Assembly (NCBI GenBank): GCA_050331475.1
Contig: JBHJGU010000133.1
Location: 1-27,606, forward strand
Direction: 5' to 3'
Source: JBHJGU01 sp050331475
GTDB taxonomy: Bacteria > Pseudomonadota > Alphaproteobacteria > Caulobacterales > Maricaulaceae
Length of the DNA: 27,606 nucleotides
A program made the translations under genes and the position numbers. The notes beneath the pieces were generated by a model. It saw nothing but the letters and a program-made list of their open reading frames with translations. It was not told where the DNA came from and ran no database searches. Shown piece by piece: positions 1 through 7,399 of this stretch (within the stretch, counting starts at the first letter, position 1; every line of letters begins with the position of its first letter).

Positions 1-151
1 TTTGGCTGCGCCCCATCTGACGTGGTTTGCAACCTCAGCACGTTGAAGCTCGCCGAGAGCCGATCACGTGTCAACACGAATTCGTGCGGCATTTTGGAAA
101 AACTCTGATTTCAGAGCCAAAACTGAAGATTTTATGGCCCAGCGGGTTATG

Positions 152-177
152 GGCCGAAGATCTGATGACCTTCGGCC
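152..177. repeat. 8-bp inverted repeat
   Basis: GGCCGAAG at 152-159 faces CTTCGGCC at 170-177 across a 10-base loop. It lies downstream of the minus-strand gene that ends at 270. No T-run follows on either strand, so it is a weak terminator candidate at best. The rest of 1-262 shows no gene I can support. Confidence 0.5.
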
Positions 178-234
178 TTAACAATAGTCGCTGATCCGGC
201 CGCTAAGCCGCCGGTGAAGACTGTCAGGGGCGGA

Positions 235-258
235 TCAGGCGGGGTTTAAGCCGCCTGA
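235..258 (-). repeat. Hairpin just after the Pro/Ala-rich GG protein gene
   Basis: TCAGGCGG (235-242) pairs perfectly with CCGCCTGA (251-258) around an 8-base loop. It begins 12 bases past the stop of the minus-strand gene ending at 270, where a terminator or an mRNA 3'-end stem would sit. There is no T-run, so Rho-independent termination is not shown. Confidence 0.5.
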
Positions 259-269
259 ATTCTTGTCAA

Positions 270-788
270 TTAGCGTAAAAGCGCGCCGAGTTGCACGACG
301 ACCTCCCGTAATAATGCGGCGCGGGCGTCGGGGCTCGGGTCCAAGCCCAACGCCTCTAGCTGGGCCGCCAAGTCCGACAGGCCGGGCGCGTCGGGTTCTG
401 GCGCCGTCGCGTCGGTGTCGGTATCCGTATTGGCGGCCGGCGCGGTCTCGCTGTCCTCCTCAAGGCTTGGCGGATCGGCGGTCAAATCCGGGGCCGGCTG
501 GGGGAACGGATTGACCAAGGGGCCGGCGTCGAAGGCGGGCAACAGCGCCGGCAAGACCGGCGGTTCGCCGGGCGCGGGCGTTGGCTCGGCGGCGCCGAAG
601 TCTAAGGCTGGCGGCGCCGGAGGCGCGGCGACCGGTGCGGCCGGAGACGCCCCCGGAACGGGCGGTCCCGCAACGGGCAAGCCCGGGAGCGGGGCGTTTT
701 GAACGAAATCGCCAAAAACGAAGTCCGGCGCCAAAAAGCTCAAACCGCCGGAGACCGCGTCGAGTTCTTCAGGTCTTAAGTTACGCAT
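270..788 (-). CDS. Pro/Ala-rich secreted protein with double-glycine leader
   Basis: The first 15 residues, MRNLRPEELDAVSGG, match the double-glycine leader type cut by C39 peptidases (Glu/Leu-containing helix, then V-S-G-G). The remaining 157 residues would be the exported part. They are very rich in Pro and Ala, acidic, and carry an Asp/Thr stretch near residues 130-137. The last 40 residues are Leu/Ala-rich and look helical. The gene lies 49 bases downstream of the C39 ABC exporter gene, behind an AAGGAAAGGA ribosome site, so the exporter is the likely processing partner. At 172 residues it is long for a microcin or class II bacteriocin. It could be a large bacteriocin, a surface protein or an export accessory. 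I recognise the leader but not the mature domain. Confidence 0.8.
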   Translation of the reverse strand: MRNLRPEELDAVSGGLSFLAPDFVFGDFVQNAPLPGLPVAGPPVPGASPAAPVAAPPAPPALDFGAAEPTPAPGEPPVLPALLPAFDAGPLVNPFPQPAPDLTADPPSLEEDSETAPAANTDTDTDATAPEPDAPGLSDLAAQLEALGLDPSPDARAALLREVVVQLGALLR

Positions 789-837
789 GTTTGTCCTTTC
801 CTTACGTTACGCCTCATCAAGGCCCGTTGACCGGGCG

Positions 838-3024
838 CTATTCCGCCGCCTGAGGCGTGGGTTTGGGGTCTGGCGGGGAAGCTTGTTTCAGTTTGCGCGC
901 GGGCGCGCCGACCGGAATCAACACGCCTTTGTAAAGGGCGAGCACGCGGTCTGCGGCGCGCAAGGTCTCGGGCCGGTGGGCGACGACCACGCGGGTGACC
1001 TGCAAACGCTGAAGCGCGGCGTTGATCGCGGCTTCGGTGTTCACATCCAGGTTCGAGGTGCCCTCGTCCATGATCAGAATGCGCGGCCGGCGATAGAGCG
1101 CGCGCGCAATCATGATGCGCTGTTTCTGACCACCGGAGAGCGCGCTGCCCATGTCGCCCACGAGGCTTTGATAGCCCATGGGCATTTTGGCGATGTCGTT
1201 ATGGATGGCGGCGAGCTTGGCGGCCGCCTCCACCCGGTCCATGTCGATGCGCTCGTCAAACAGCGCGATGTTCTCCGCGATGGAGCCTTGGAGGAGTTGG
1301 TCGTCTTGGGCCACCACGCCGAGTTGGCGGCGCAGATGGCGCGGGCCCCAGCTCGCCGCCGGTCGGCCGTCAATCAGCACCTCGCCATATTGGGGCTGAT
1401 AAAGCCCGGTGAGGATTTTCAGGAAGGTGGACTTGCCTGACCCGCTCGGCCCCGCAATGGCGACGAACTCGCCGGCGGCGATTTTCACCGAGGCGCCCTT
1501 AAGGACCTCTGGCTCCCCCGGCGCATAGCGGAACAAAACGTTGCGCAGCTCGATCTCGCCGCGCAGCGCAATGTTCAACCCCTCCTCGTCAATGCGCGGC
1601 TCTTTGTGGGCCAGCGCAATGTCGCCGATCCGGCCCAAATGCACGTCCAACAGCCGCCATTGGATCACCGTTTCCACCACCGTGGCCATTTGTGCGGCGA
1701 ACCGCCCCTTATAGGCCATGAAGGCGGTGAGCATGCCTACGGTCATGTTGGCGTCGATGACCGCCAGTGCGCCCAGGAACACCACCACAATATCGGTGAG
1801 CCCGCTGAGCGCCTGGTTTGCCGCCCGATAGCCGATGTCCACATGGGCGGCGCGAACGCTCGACTTCACCGTAGCGGAGATATTGTTGCGCTGCAGGTTC
1901 TCCCGCTCGCCTTCATTGGCGGCGATCTTAATGGTTTGCGCCGCGCGCAGGGTCTCTAAGAACGAGGTTTGTTCTTTGGACTCCCGCATGATCAGGTCGC
2001 CCGCGACCTTGCGCGAAAGATTTAACATTGTGAAGCGCATCACAACATAAAGCGCAACGGAAACAATAACGATCACCGCCAAAAACGGAGCGAAGTAAAA
2101 CATCAACGCGCAGGTAAAGAGGCCCAACACCCCATCGAGCAAGGCCGCCAACGCGCCCCCGGCGACGAAGTGTTTGATCGGCTCGATCGAGCCGAACCGG
2201 TTTTGCACATCCCCGACTTGACGCTTATGAAACCAATCCAGCGGTAAGCGCAGTAAGTGGTGGAACAGCCGGCTTTCCATGTCGAAGGACATGACCGCGC
2301 CGAGAAACTGCAAGGTCAGATCGCGCAGCACCTGGGCGATCACTTGGAACACCGTGACCGCGCCAAAGCCGATCGCGAGCGCCGTCAGCAAGCCCGCATC
2401 GCCTTTTAAGATCGCCTGGTCGATGACCAATTGCATGTAAAACGGGGTTGCGAGCAAAAACGCCTGAATAACCAGGCTGACCAAAATCGCCTGAAGCGTG
2501 GCGCGAATGGTTTCAGGCGAAAACCGTACCAAACTCATCAGCTTGAGGACGACTTTTTCTTGCTTGCGCTTGAACTTGTCGGTGGGCGTTAACTCCAGCG
2601 CAACACCGGTGAAATGCTTAGAAACGATCTTTAACGGCAGCAAACGCTCGCCTTGAGCGGGATCGAGGATCAGCGCGCGGTCGCCCTTCACCTGTTTAAG
2701 GACGACGAAATGGTTGAGGTCCCAATGTAAGATTGCGGGCCTGCGGAGGTCTTTAAGCTCTTCGAGCTCACACCGCACAGCCCGGGCCCCCAGGCCAATG
2801 CCTGCGCCAATCTCTATGAGACTTTTAAGCGTCGCCCCCTTCATGGAGATTGGGAACCGCCGCCTCAGCGTCATCAGGTCGGTGTCATAGCCATAATGGC
2901 GCGCCACCATGGCGATGCAGGCGAGCCCGCACTCCGTCGCCTCGGACTGACGAATTAACGGCGTCCCCATGCCGTCACCCCCTGGGCCGACGAGCCGTTG
3001 ACCCGCCGGCGATTGGTCCCCCAT
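838..3024 (-). CDS. C39 peptidase-containing ABC exporter (bacteriocin/microcin type)
   Basis: This is a 728-residue fusion of an N-terminal C39 peptidase, a six-helix exporter membrane domain and an ATPase. It should cut double-glycine leaders and export the cargo across the inner membrane, working with an HlyD-type adaptor. The peptidase residues are present: Cys32 in ECGLAC, His105 in HWDLNHFVVL and Asp121 in DP. The peptidase therefore looks active, unlike the Cys-less C39-like domains of RTX exporters. Membrane segments span roughly 175-440. The ATPase has Walker A GPSGSGKS (525-532), LSGGQ (629-633), ILIMDE (649-654) and the switch His683. An alternative ATG at 2970 (Met19) would still keep the whole peptidase. 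Both nearby Gly-Gly leader proteins are candidate substrates. It starts a second transcription unit after the terminator at 3281-3325. Confidence 0.95.
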   Translation of the reverse strand: MGDQSPAGQRLVGPGGDGMGTPLIRQSEATECGLACIAMVARHYGYDTDLMTLRRRFPISMKGATLKSLIEIGAGIGLGARAVRCELEELKDLRRPAILHWDLNHFVVLKQVKGDRALILDPAQGERLLPLKIVSKHFTGVALELTPTDKFKRKQEKVVLKLMSLVRFSPETIRATLQAILVSLVIQAFLLATPFYMQLVIDQAILKGDAGLLTALAIGFGAVTVFQVIAQVLRDLTLQFLGAVMSFDMESRLFHHLLRLPLDWFHKRQVGDVQNRFGSIEPIKHFVAGGALAALLDGVLGLFTCALMFYFAPFLAVIVIVSVALYVVMRFTMLNLSRKVAGDLIMRESKEQTSFLETLRAAQTIKIAANEGERENLQRNNISATVKSSVRAAHVDIGYRAANQALSGLTDIVVVFLGALAVIDANMTVGMLTAFMAYKGRFAAQMATVVETVIQWRLLDVHLGRIGDIALAHKEPRIDEEGLNIALRGEIELRNVLFRYAPGEPEVLKGASVKIAAGEFVAIAGPSGSGKSTFLKILTGLYQPQYGEVLIDGRPAASWGPRHLRRQLGVVAQDDQLLQGSIAENIALFDERIDMDRVEAAAKLAAIHNDIAKMPMGYQSLVGDMGSALSGGQKQRIMIARALYRRPRILIMDEGTSNLDVNTEAAINAALQRLQVTRVVVAHRPETLRAADRVLALYKGVLIPVGAPARKLKQASPPDPKPTPQAAE

Positions 3025-3248
3025 GCTTCACGTCTCGACGGTATCGAGGCAAAAAATCAGCCACAATCCCCAATTGCAGTAACTTCAGGGCTGTCGGCTG
3101 CGACAAATCTTCGGCGCCGCAACAACGCTTATGGCTCAATCCGGATCAGCCTGCGACACGGCGCCCCGAGCGCCCGGACCGGTCACCCCTGGCGAAAACG
3201 TCGCAGGAGGCCCGCGGTGTCAGCGCTTGACCGGGCAGCCCGGTTCTA

Positions 3249-3254
3249 AGTATA
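3249..3254 (-). promoter_or_regulatory. Possible -10 element for the C39 exporter unit
   Basis: On the minus strand this reads TATACT, one change from the sigma-70 -10 consensus, inside TTTTTATACTT. It lies just downstream of the bidirectional terminator and about 225 bases before the exporter start, so it is well placed. No good -35 is seen at 16-18 bases, so this is weak. The rest of 3025-3280 shows no gene. Confidence 0.3.
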
Positions 3255-3280
3255 AAAATGACGCCCGGTATGTTTGTCCC

Positions 3281-3325
3281 AAAAAGACTCCCCGCCGCCC
3301 GGGCCTCGCGGCGGGGACTTTTTTT
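3281..3325. terminator. Bidirectional Rho-independent terminator
   Basis: A 10-bp stem (3289-3298 with 3308-3317, TCCCCGCCGC pairing GCGGCGGGGA) encloses a 9-base loop. Seven T follow on the plus strand (3319-3325), and five A precede it (3281-3285), which read as five T on the minus strand. On the minus strand it closes the unit ending with the gene at 3378-3887 and separates it from the C39 exporter unit. Confidence 0.85.
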
Positions 3326-3377
3326 ACTCGGGTGTGAATCGTGGCTGTCACAGTGAGGCGTTCAGCAATCGCCTCGA

Positions 3378-3887
3378 CTAATCATCTTCAAAGCTGAGCA
3401 CCTTCCCATTAACAATCGAGTACGTCGAATTCATACGCGTCAGCGATCCTAACGCGGCGCTGGGATGGGTAATCTGGATCGCCGTTTCGAACAGCACCCA
3501 CCCAGGCTGAATACAGAAAACGTTGTAGTCGACGAAAACTTTGCTGTTGGGCCAAAACTCTAAACGCGTGGCCACATCCGCATTTATCCTCGTTACATGA
3601 TCGCTGGGCAACGCCTGACCGAACACACTGAGCCCCTCAATCTGGTGCCGTCGCCCCGGCGTTTGGCTGAGGACTTCCGTGAGAACCACTTCGGAGGTAT
3701 CTGCACCGCCGCCTGACAACCAAGTCTGGCATACAAACCGATGCACGATTGACTCTTTTGGCGCCGGCCCGACAGCCGCCATCAACTCAGGGATCGCGCG
3801 CGCCCTCGCCTCTAATTCTTGAGCAAATGCAGAACAATAGCTCAATAAATAAACACATACTGCGATTTGTTTTCTAAGATTTTGCAT
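3378..3887 (-). CDS. Small secreted protein of unknown function
   Basis: The 169-residue product starts with a clear Sec signal: two basic residues, a hydrophobic stretch (IAVCVYLLSYCSAF) and a likely cut after AFA-Q near residue 23. The mature part of about 146 residues has no membrane segment and two cysteines (FVCQTW and VFCIQPGW contexts) that could form a disulfide in the periplasm. I do not recognise the family. It is the last gene before the terminator at 3281-3325, downstream of the Gly-Gly peptide gene. Position makes it a candidate immunity or accessory protein, but that is guesswork from neighbours. AGGTG lies just before the ATG. Confidence 0.7.
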   Translation of the reverse strand: MQNLRKQIAVCVYLLSYCSAFAQELEARARAIPELMAAVGPAPKESIVHRFVCQTWLSGGGADTSEVVLTEVLSQTPGRRHQIEGLSVFGQALPSDHVTRINADVATRLEFWPNSKVFVDYNVFCIQPGWVLFETAIQITHPSAALGSLTRMNSTYSIVNGKVLSFEDD

Positions 3888-3950
3888 TTAGCACCTAATG
3901 TTGAAAACGGACGATCAACGATCGCCCGTGTTCTAATATTGAGGGGCTAA

Positions 3951-3978
3951 CCCAGATAGTGTTAACCAGTTATCTGGG
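3951..3978. repeat. Inverted repeat between GG peptide gene and secreted-protein gene
   Basis: CCCAGATA (3951-3958) and TATCTGGG (3971-3978) form an 8-bp stem with a 12-base loop. It lies in the 128-base gap between the short Gly-Gly peptide gene and the next gene. No T-run follows, so an mRNA-stabilising stem, an attenuator or an operator are all possible. Confidence 0.5.
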
Positions 3979-4015
3979 CCACCACCAAATTAAATATTTA
4001 AATCTGTCTAAGTTA

Positions 4016-4177
4016 TTAACCGCAACCGCCAGTTTGCGTTTGTTCTCCACCGTCGCATTCAGCTTCTGATTGATCACCAAAATGCTGCTCATTGACAGGT
4101 GTCGCGCCAGGTTCGCCAATCGGACGGCTACGACCACCCGAAATCAGTTCTTGTTCTTGTTCAGTGAGTATTCTCAT
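4016..4177 (-). CDS. Microcin/RiPP-like precursor peptide with double-glycine leader
   Basis: The 53-residue product starts MRILTEQEQELISGG, a textbook double-glycine leader. The predicted core is 38 residues, polar and acidic, with two cysteines (E-A-E-C-D and the C-terminal G-G-C-G), several Ser/Thr and one His. It lacks the hydrophobic stretches of classical class II microcins. The ATG follows GGGAGAAAG with good spacing. The first 17 bases overlap the end of the Fic-domain gene, which suggests translational coupling. The active-site-intact C39 exporter about 1 kb downstream is the likely peptidase and transporter. Whether the core is an antimicrobial, a signal or a modified peptide cannot be told from sequence. 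It is a short gene inside a longer open frame and easy to miss. Confidence 0.8.
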   Translation of the reverse strand: MRILTEQEQELISGGRSRPIGEPGATPVNEQHFGDQSEAECDGGEQTQTGGCG

Positions 4178-5075
4178 CGTCTTTCTCCCGATGCTCGCGC
4201 CAATGATTAATGAACCCGTCGACGAGCATGGCGCAAAACCCGACGAAGGGATCCCAAGTCCCGCTCCGTTCAGCGTGGAATAAAGCTGAGCGGTTGAGGG
4301 CGTTGTTGTGGCGAATAAGCGGGCCGAGCGGCAGCGGCGTCGCGAGCTTGCCCTGGGCCATAAGCCAAGCGTTGAAGAGCGCGCGCGCCACCCGACCATT
4401 TCCATCCGTAAACGGGTGGATCGCTTGAAACTGTCCCATGACGCTGGCCGCGGCTTGGACGCCGACGCGCTCCATCGACGGGGCCGCAATCACGTCAAGC
4501 AAGCGGTCCAAATGGCCACCGACGTCTTGGGCCGGACAGAACCGACGCGGGGGAACCGGGCCATGGATCCGTAGCCGGACCCCAGACCTGCGTACCCGGG
4601 TCACCGCGCCATCCGTCAGCGCCCGAACGGCGCGCTCAAACTGGCTGATCGACAACCGCCGCGCTGAGATCGCCTCCGCCAACGCTAAGGTGGCGGGTCT
4701 TGGGTCGGGCCGCGTCGAAAAAGGCCGCAAATTTTCGATGGGATGGTCGGCGCGCCGACCTTCGGTTTCAAACCGTAAGTCCAGCTCGCCTCGGACCAAG
4801 GCCTCAGCAAGACCGCGTTCGGTCCATTCCGCCGCTGGATGGGCGACCGTCCACTTGCTCAGCGCGGCGTCGCTCCGCTCAACCAACCGGCTTAGAAGGG
4901 CCGATCCCTGCACATGCAGACCGCTCGGCGGTAAAATGCGATCAACCGTGGATTGATCCGAACAGACCGTCTCACACGCGGCGGCGTGTCTGGCAAAGGG
5001 CGTAGCGGACGCCCGCGAAGCCTCAACACCCTTACGCTTGCGGATTGCGCATTGCGGTTCTTCAAGGACGATCAT
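4161..5075 (-). CDS. Fic-domain protein (predicted AMP/nucleotide transferase)
   Basis: The 304-residue protein carries a complete Fic motif, HPFTDGNGRVAR, at residues 220-231. It has the catalytic His220, the acidic metal ligand Asp224 and the GNGR phosphate loop. Fic enzymes usually transfer AMP (sometimes UMP or phosphocholine) to Ser, Thr or Tyr. Residues 165-180 look like the substrate-binding flap before the motif. I could not find a clear inhibitory (S/T)xxxE(G/N) helix; the nearest equivalent, ALVRGELD (92-99), lacks it. It lies between the HlyD gene and the Gly-Gly peptide gene and overlaps the peptide start. A role in peptide modification, immunity or regulation is inference from position. 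A stand-alone Fic regulator or toxin remains possible. Confidence 0.88.
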   Translation of the reverse strand: MIVLEEPQCAIRKRKGVEASRASATPFARHAAACETVCSDQSTVDRILPPSGLHVQGSALLSRLVERSDAALSKWTVAHPAAEWTERGLAEALVRGELDLRFETEGRRADHPIENLRPFSTRPDPRPATLALAEAISARRLSISQFERAVRALTDGAVTRVRRSGVRLRIHGPVPPRRFCPAQDVGGHLDRLLDVIAAPSMERVGVQAAASVMGQFQAIHPFTDGNGRVARALFNAWLMAQGKLATPLPLGPLIRHNNALNRSALFHAERSGTWDPFVGFCAMLVDGFINHWREHREKDDENTH

Positions 5076-5146
5076 CGATCACACATCTCATCACGGCTAC
5101 TCATAGCAGCATGATATATACAGGTTTAGGCTGCAAGTGCGTTTAG

Positions 5147-5161
5147 GCGACTTAAAGTCGC
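5147..5161. promoter_or_regulatory. 15-base palindrome upstream of the Fic gene (candidate operator)
   Basis: GCGACTTAAAGTCGC is palindromic around its central base (7-bp arms) and lies 72 bases before the Fic start, in the 145-base gap after the HlyD gene. TATATAT on the minus strand near 5114-5121 could be a -10. A regulator binding site with a local promoter is plausible; nothing here proves one. Confidence 0.35.
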
Positions 5162-5220
5162 ATCAACCTAGGGTATTTTTATTTGACGAAGGACGAACGT
5201 GCGTCCCGGTCGCACTTGTC

Positions 5221-6528
5221 CTATAGCCGACCGCGCGCGGCGAGCACCGGCTCGAGCAGCCATTCCGCAAAGGTGCGCTTTTCCAAAATGATGTCAGCGC
5301 TCAGCGCCATACCCGGCTGGAGCGGGGTTTCCCGGCCAAAGGCGTCAATTGTATCCCGTTCCAGTGCCACCAGGACGCGATAAACCGGCTCCTCCACCAT
5401 CACGGCTGCGGTGACTTCGCCCGGCATCAGAACCGTGTTGGCGATATGCTCCACCTCGCCCCAAGCCGGGCCAAATCGCTCATAGGGAAACGCATCATAA
5501 AGCAGCCGCACCGGTTGTCCGGGCGCCACAAACCCGATCGCGCGGGAGGACACGTAAAGCTCCGCCGTTAACGCCGCGTCCTCCGGGGTCAAAGTCATCA
5601 GCGGCGCATTGGGGTCGGCGGCTTGGCCCACCACCGCCTGAACCGCCGTCACCCGACCGCGGATCGGCGCGCTTAGGGTGTAGCCACGCTCGGCTTCCAA
5701 CTCAGCGCGGCGCTGGGTGATCGCCGCGAGTTGGCCTTCGATGGCCTCGCGGTTTTGCCGCGCGTCTTGGGGCAAGAGGGCACGTTGCGCGTTCAACCGA
5801 TCCCGACGCGCGGACAGCGCCGCGATCCGTCCGATCATCGCGCTGATTTCCTCGTCCAAGCGCAAAACGAGGTCTTCGCGCTCGCGCATCCCTTCGCCGG
5901 GCATAAAGCCGCGCGCCTCTAATGTCCGCCCGGCGTCCGCCCGCTCGACGGCGAGGACATGGCGGGCGCGGATCGACGGCAGAGCCGCCCTCGCCCCGGC
6001 GAGATCGGCCTCCACTTCCCGGATCTCTGCGGTCAGGGCGGCGATCTCCAGCGGTTGCGCCGCGTCCAGCGCATCGAGCCGTCCGCGGAGCGCGGTTTCC
6101 TCATCCGCCAGCCCGCGCAAGACCGCGTCAAACGCCAGGGCGCCGTCTTCGCGGGTGCGTTCGGTGCCCAGATGCGCAAGCGGTTCGCCCCGCTCAACGA
6201 TTTGGCCCTCGCTCACATACACCGCGCGCACGGAGCCACCTTGGGTGGCGCGGACGCGCACCTCACCGAGTGCGGGTCGCAATACGCCCGCCGCCGTTTC
6301 CTTGCGCGAATAGCTTTGCGAGGCGACAAACACCGCCGCGGCGAACACAATCATGAATAAAAACAGACAATAGATCGACCAACTCACGGGCAGGACGCCT
6401 AAGGGTCGACCCCATTTTTCATCCGCGGACGCGTCTAATGCGGCTTCCCGAAACAATCGGGCCGGAGCGCGCGACTTTGACGGTTCGGGTTGGCGCGCCC
6501 GTGGCTTTGAACTGTCGACGCTGCTCAA
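5221..6528 (-). CDS. HlyD-family periplasmic adaptor (membrane-fusion protein)
   Basis: This is the adaptor that links an inner-membrane exporter to an outer-membrane TolC-type channel. It has one N-terminal membrane segment (VSWSIYCLFLFMIVFAAAVF), then a lipoyl-type half (ATQGGSVRAVYVSEGQIVERGEPL), a long Glu/Arg/Ala-rich coiled hairpin, a second lipoyl half (APIRGRVTAVQAVVGQ) and a beta-barrel region ending with PLQPGMALSADIILEKRTFAEWLLEPV. That last part is typical of the bacteriocin-type branch. The start is uncertain. I prefer TTG at 6528 because GAGGGGGCGGG precedes it. The frame is open to a TTG at 6606, and a TTG at 6456 just before FREAALDASADEKW also fits the family. It leads the minus-strand unit with Fic and the Gly-Gly peptide. 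No TolC homolog is in the window. Confidence 0.9.
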   Translation of the reverse strand: MSSVDSSKPRARQPEPSKSRAPARLFREAALDASADEKWGRPLGVLPVSWSIYCLFLFMIVFAAAVFVASQSYSRKETAAGVLRPALGEVRVRATQGGSVRAVYVSEGQIVERGEPLAHLGTERTREDGALAFDAVLRGLADEETALRGRLDALDAAQPLEIAALTAEIREVEADLAGARAALPSIRARHVLAVERADAGRTLEARGFMPGEGMREREDLVLRLDEEISAMIGRIAALSARRDRLNAQRALLPQDARQNREAIEGQLAAITQRRAELEAERGYTLSAPIRGRVTAVQAVVGQAADPNAPLMTLTPEDAALTAELYVSSRAIGFVAPGQPVRLLYDAFPYERFGPAWGEVEHIANTVLMPGEVTAAVMVEEPVYRVLVALERDTIDAFGRETPLQPGMALSADIILEKRTFAEWLLEPVLAARGRL

Positions 6529-6794
6529 TGTCCCGCCCCCTCGCCCCCGCGCGACGCCCCGCCTGGGCTTCCATATACGTCCACCGCTGCGCAAAACGCT
6601 GATCAAAGCCTAATGCACTCTCGGCGATTAATCGATTTGCGGATGCAGTATGCGTTTGGCGTGTCCGCGCCTTCAAACGCGGACGCGTGAGCGCCCTGCC
6701 CCGGCCCCCTTAACTCCAAGCACCACGCCGATCTTGCCCACACCGAACGGCTGCGGCGCGATGGGGATGCGGCTACGCGTTTTTGGACGATCCG

Positions 6795-7109
6795 TCAGCC
6801 TTGCGCTGTCCTCATGGGAGCGTCGCCGATCTCTATGAGATCGCCTTGAAACGCCATGTCGAGGCCGCGCGGGCGGAATCCGATCGGCGCATGACGCCCT
6901 TGCGGACCGATAAGGCGAAGTTGGTGACGGCGCACAAGGCGGAGCGCTTCGCGCCGCGCGCGAGCCGTATCGAGGGATTTTGTCTTCAGCGAAACGCGAA
7001 TTCGGCGTCGCGTTTCAAAAGGCAGGAAGCGTGTCGGAATGCGGCAGTTATAGTGCCAGTGGCAGCCTCGCAGTTCGAGGTTTTTCGTGTCTTCCGCGAT
7101 CTGCTCCAC
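6795..7109 (-). pseudogene. Truncated integrase (N-terminal fragment only)
   Basis: The first 60 residues of this frame (GTG at 7109) read like the N-terminal arm-binding region of tyrosine integrases of the DUF6538 type: LRGCHWHYNCRIPTR, then RRRIRVSLKTKSLDTARARREA. The frame stops after 104 residues with no core-binding or catalytic domain, and the last 40 residues no longer look like an integrase. It lies 107 bases outside the left att repeat and reads away from it. It is best read as the remains of an earlier element at the same tRNA site. The family call rests on one short segment. Confidence 0.55.
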
Positions 7110-7215
7110 GATTCATGGGCCACATTAAGGTACACAATAAAGAGATGAACACAACGCCGCTAGCACCTTGCAGCGCCTAAATAACTGAAAAGATTAAATT
7201 ATTTCGGAAAGTATC

Positions 7216-7262
7216 TGGAGCGGGCGATGAGATTCGAACTCACGACCCCAACCTTGGCAAGG
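7216..7262. repeat. attL: 47-base copy of the tRNA-Gly 3' part
   Basis: These 47 bases are identical to 18305-18351. They cover the tRNA from the anticodon arm to the CCA end. The 5' half of the tRNA is missing here, so this is an attachment-site copy and not a gene. It marks the left boundary of the element. Confidence 0.95.
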
Positions 7263-7399
7263 CTTGAAGTCCTAGCGCAATCAAGGGCTTAGACCAGCAC
7301 TATCTGCACACACGCGCACGCAGCGGCAAGGAGTTAGAACATGCTGCGTGCCAGAAGCGTAGTAGCAGACACGCCCGCCTTTGACCAGGAGGCGGGCCG

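Noticed and set aside
152..258. Rho-independent terminators after the gene at 270
   Set aside because: Both hairpins are real inverted repeats but lack T-runs, so I list them only as repeats.
4016..4489. 157-residue protein covering the Gly-Gly peptide and antisense-free upstream region
   Set aside because: Everything before the ATG at 4177 is a second frame of the Fic gene. The ribosome site and leader motif fix the start at 4177.
6783..7148. Plus-strand frame of 121 codons
   Set aside because: Antisense to the integrase fragment, which has a recognisable arm domain. No ribosome site or family pattern here.
7216..7262. A second tRNA-Gly gene
   Set aside because: Only the 3' 47 bases are present. 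The acceptor 5' strand and D-arm are missing, so it is an att copy.
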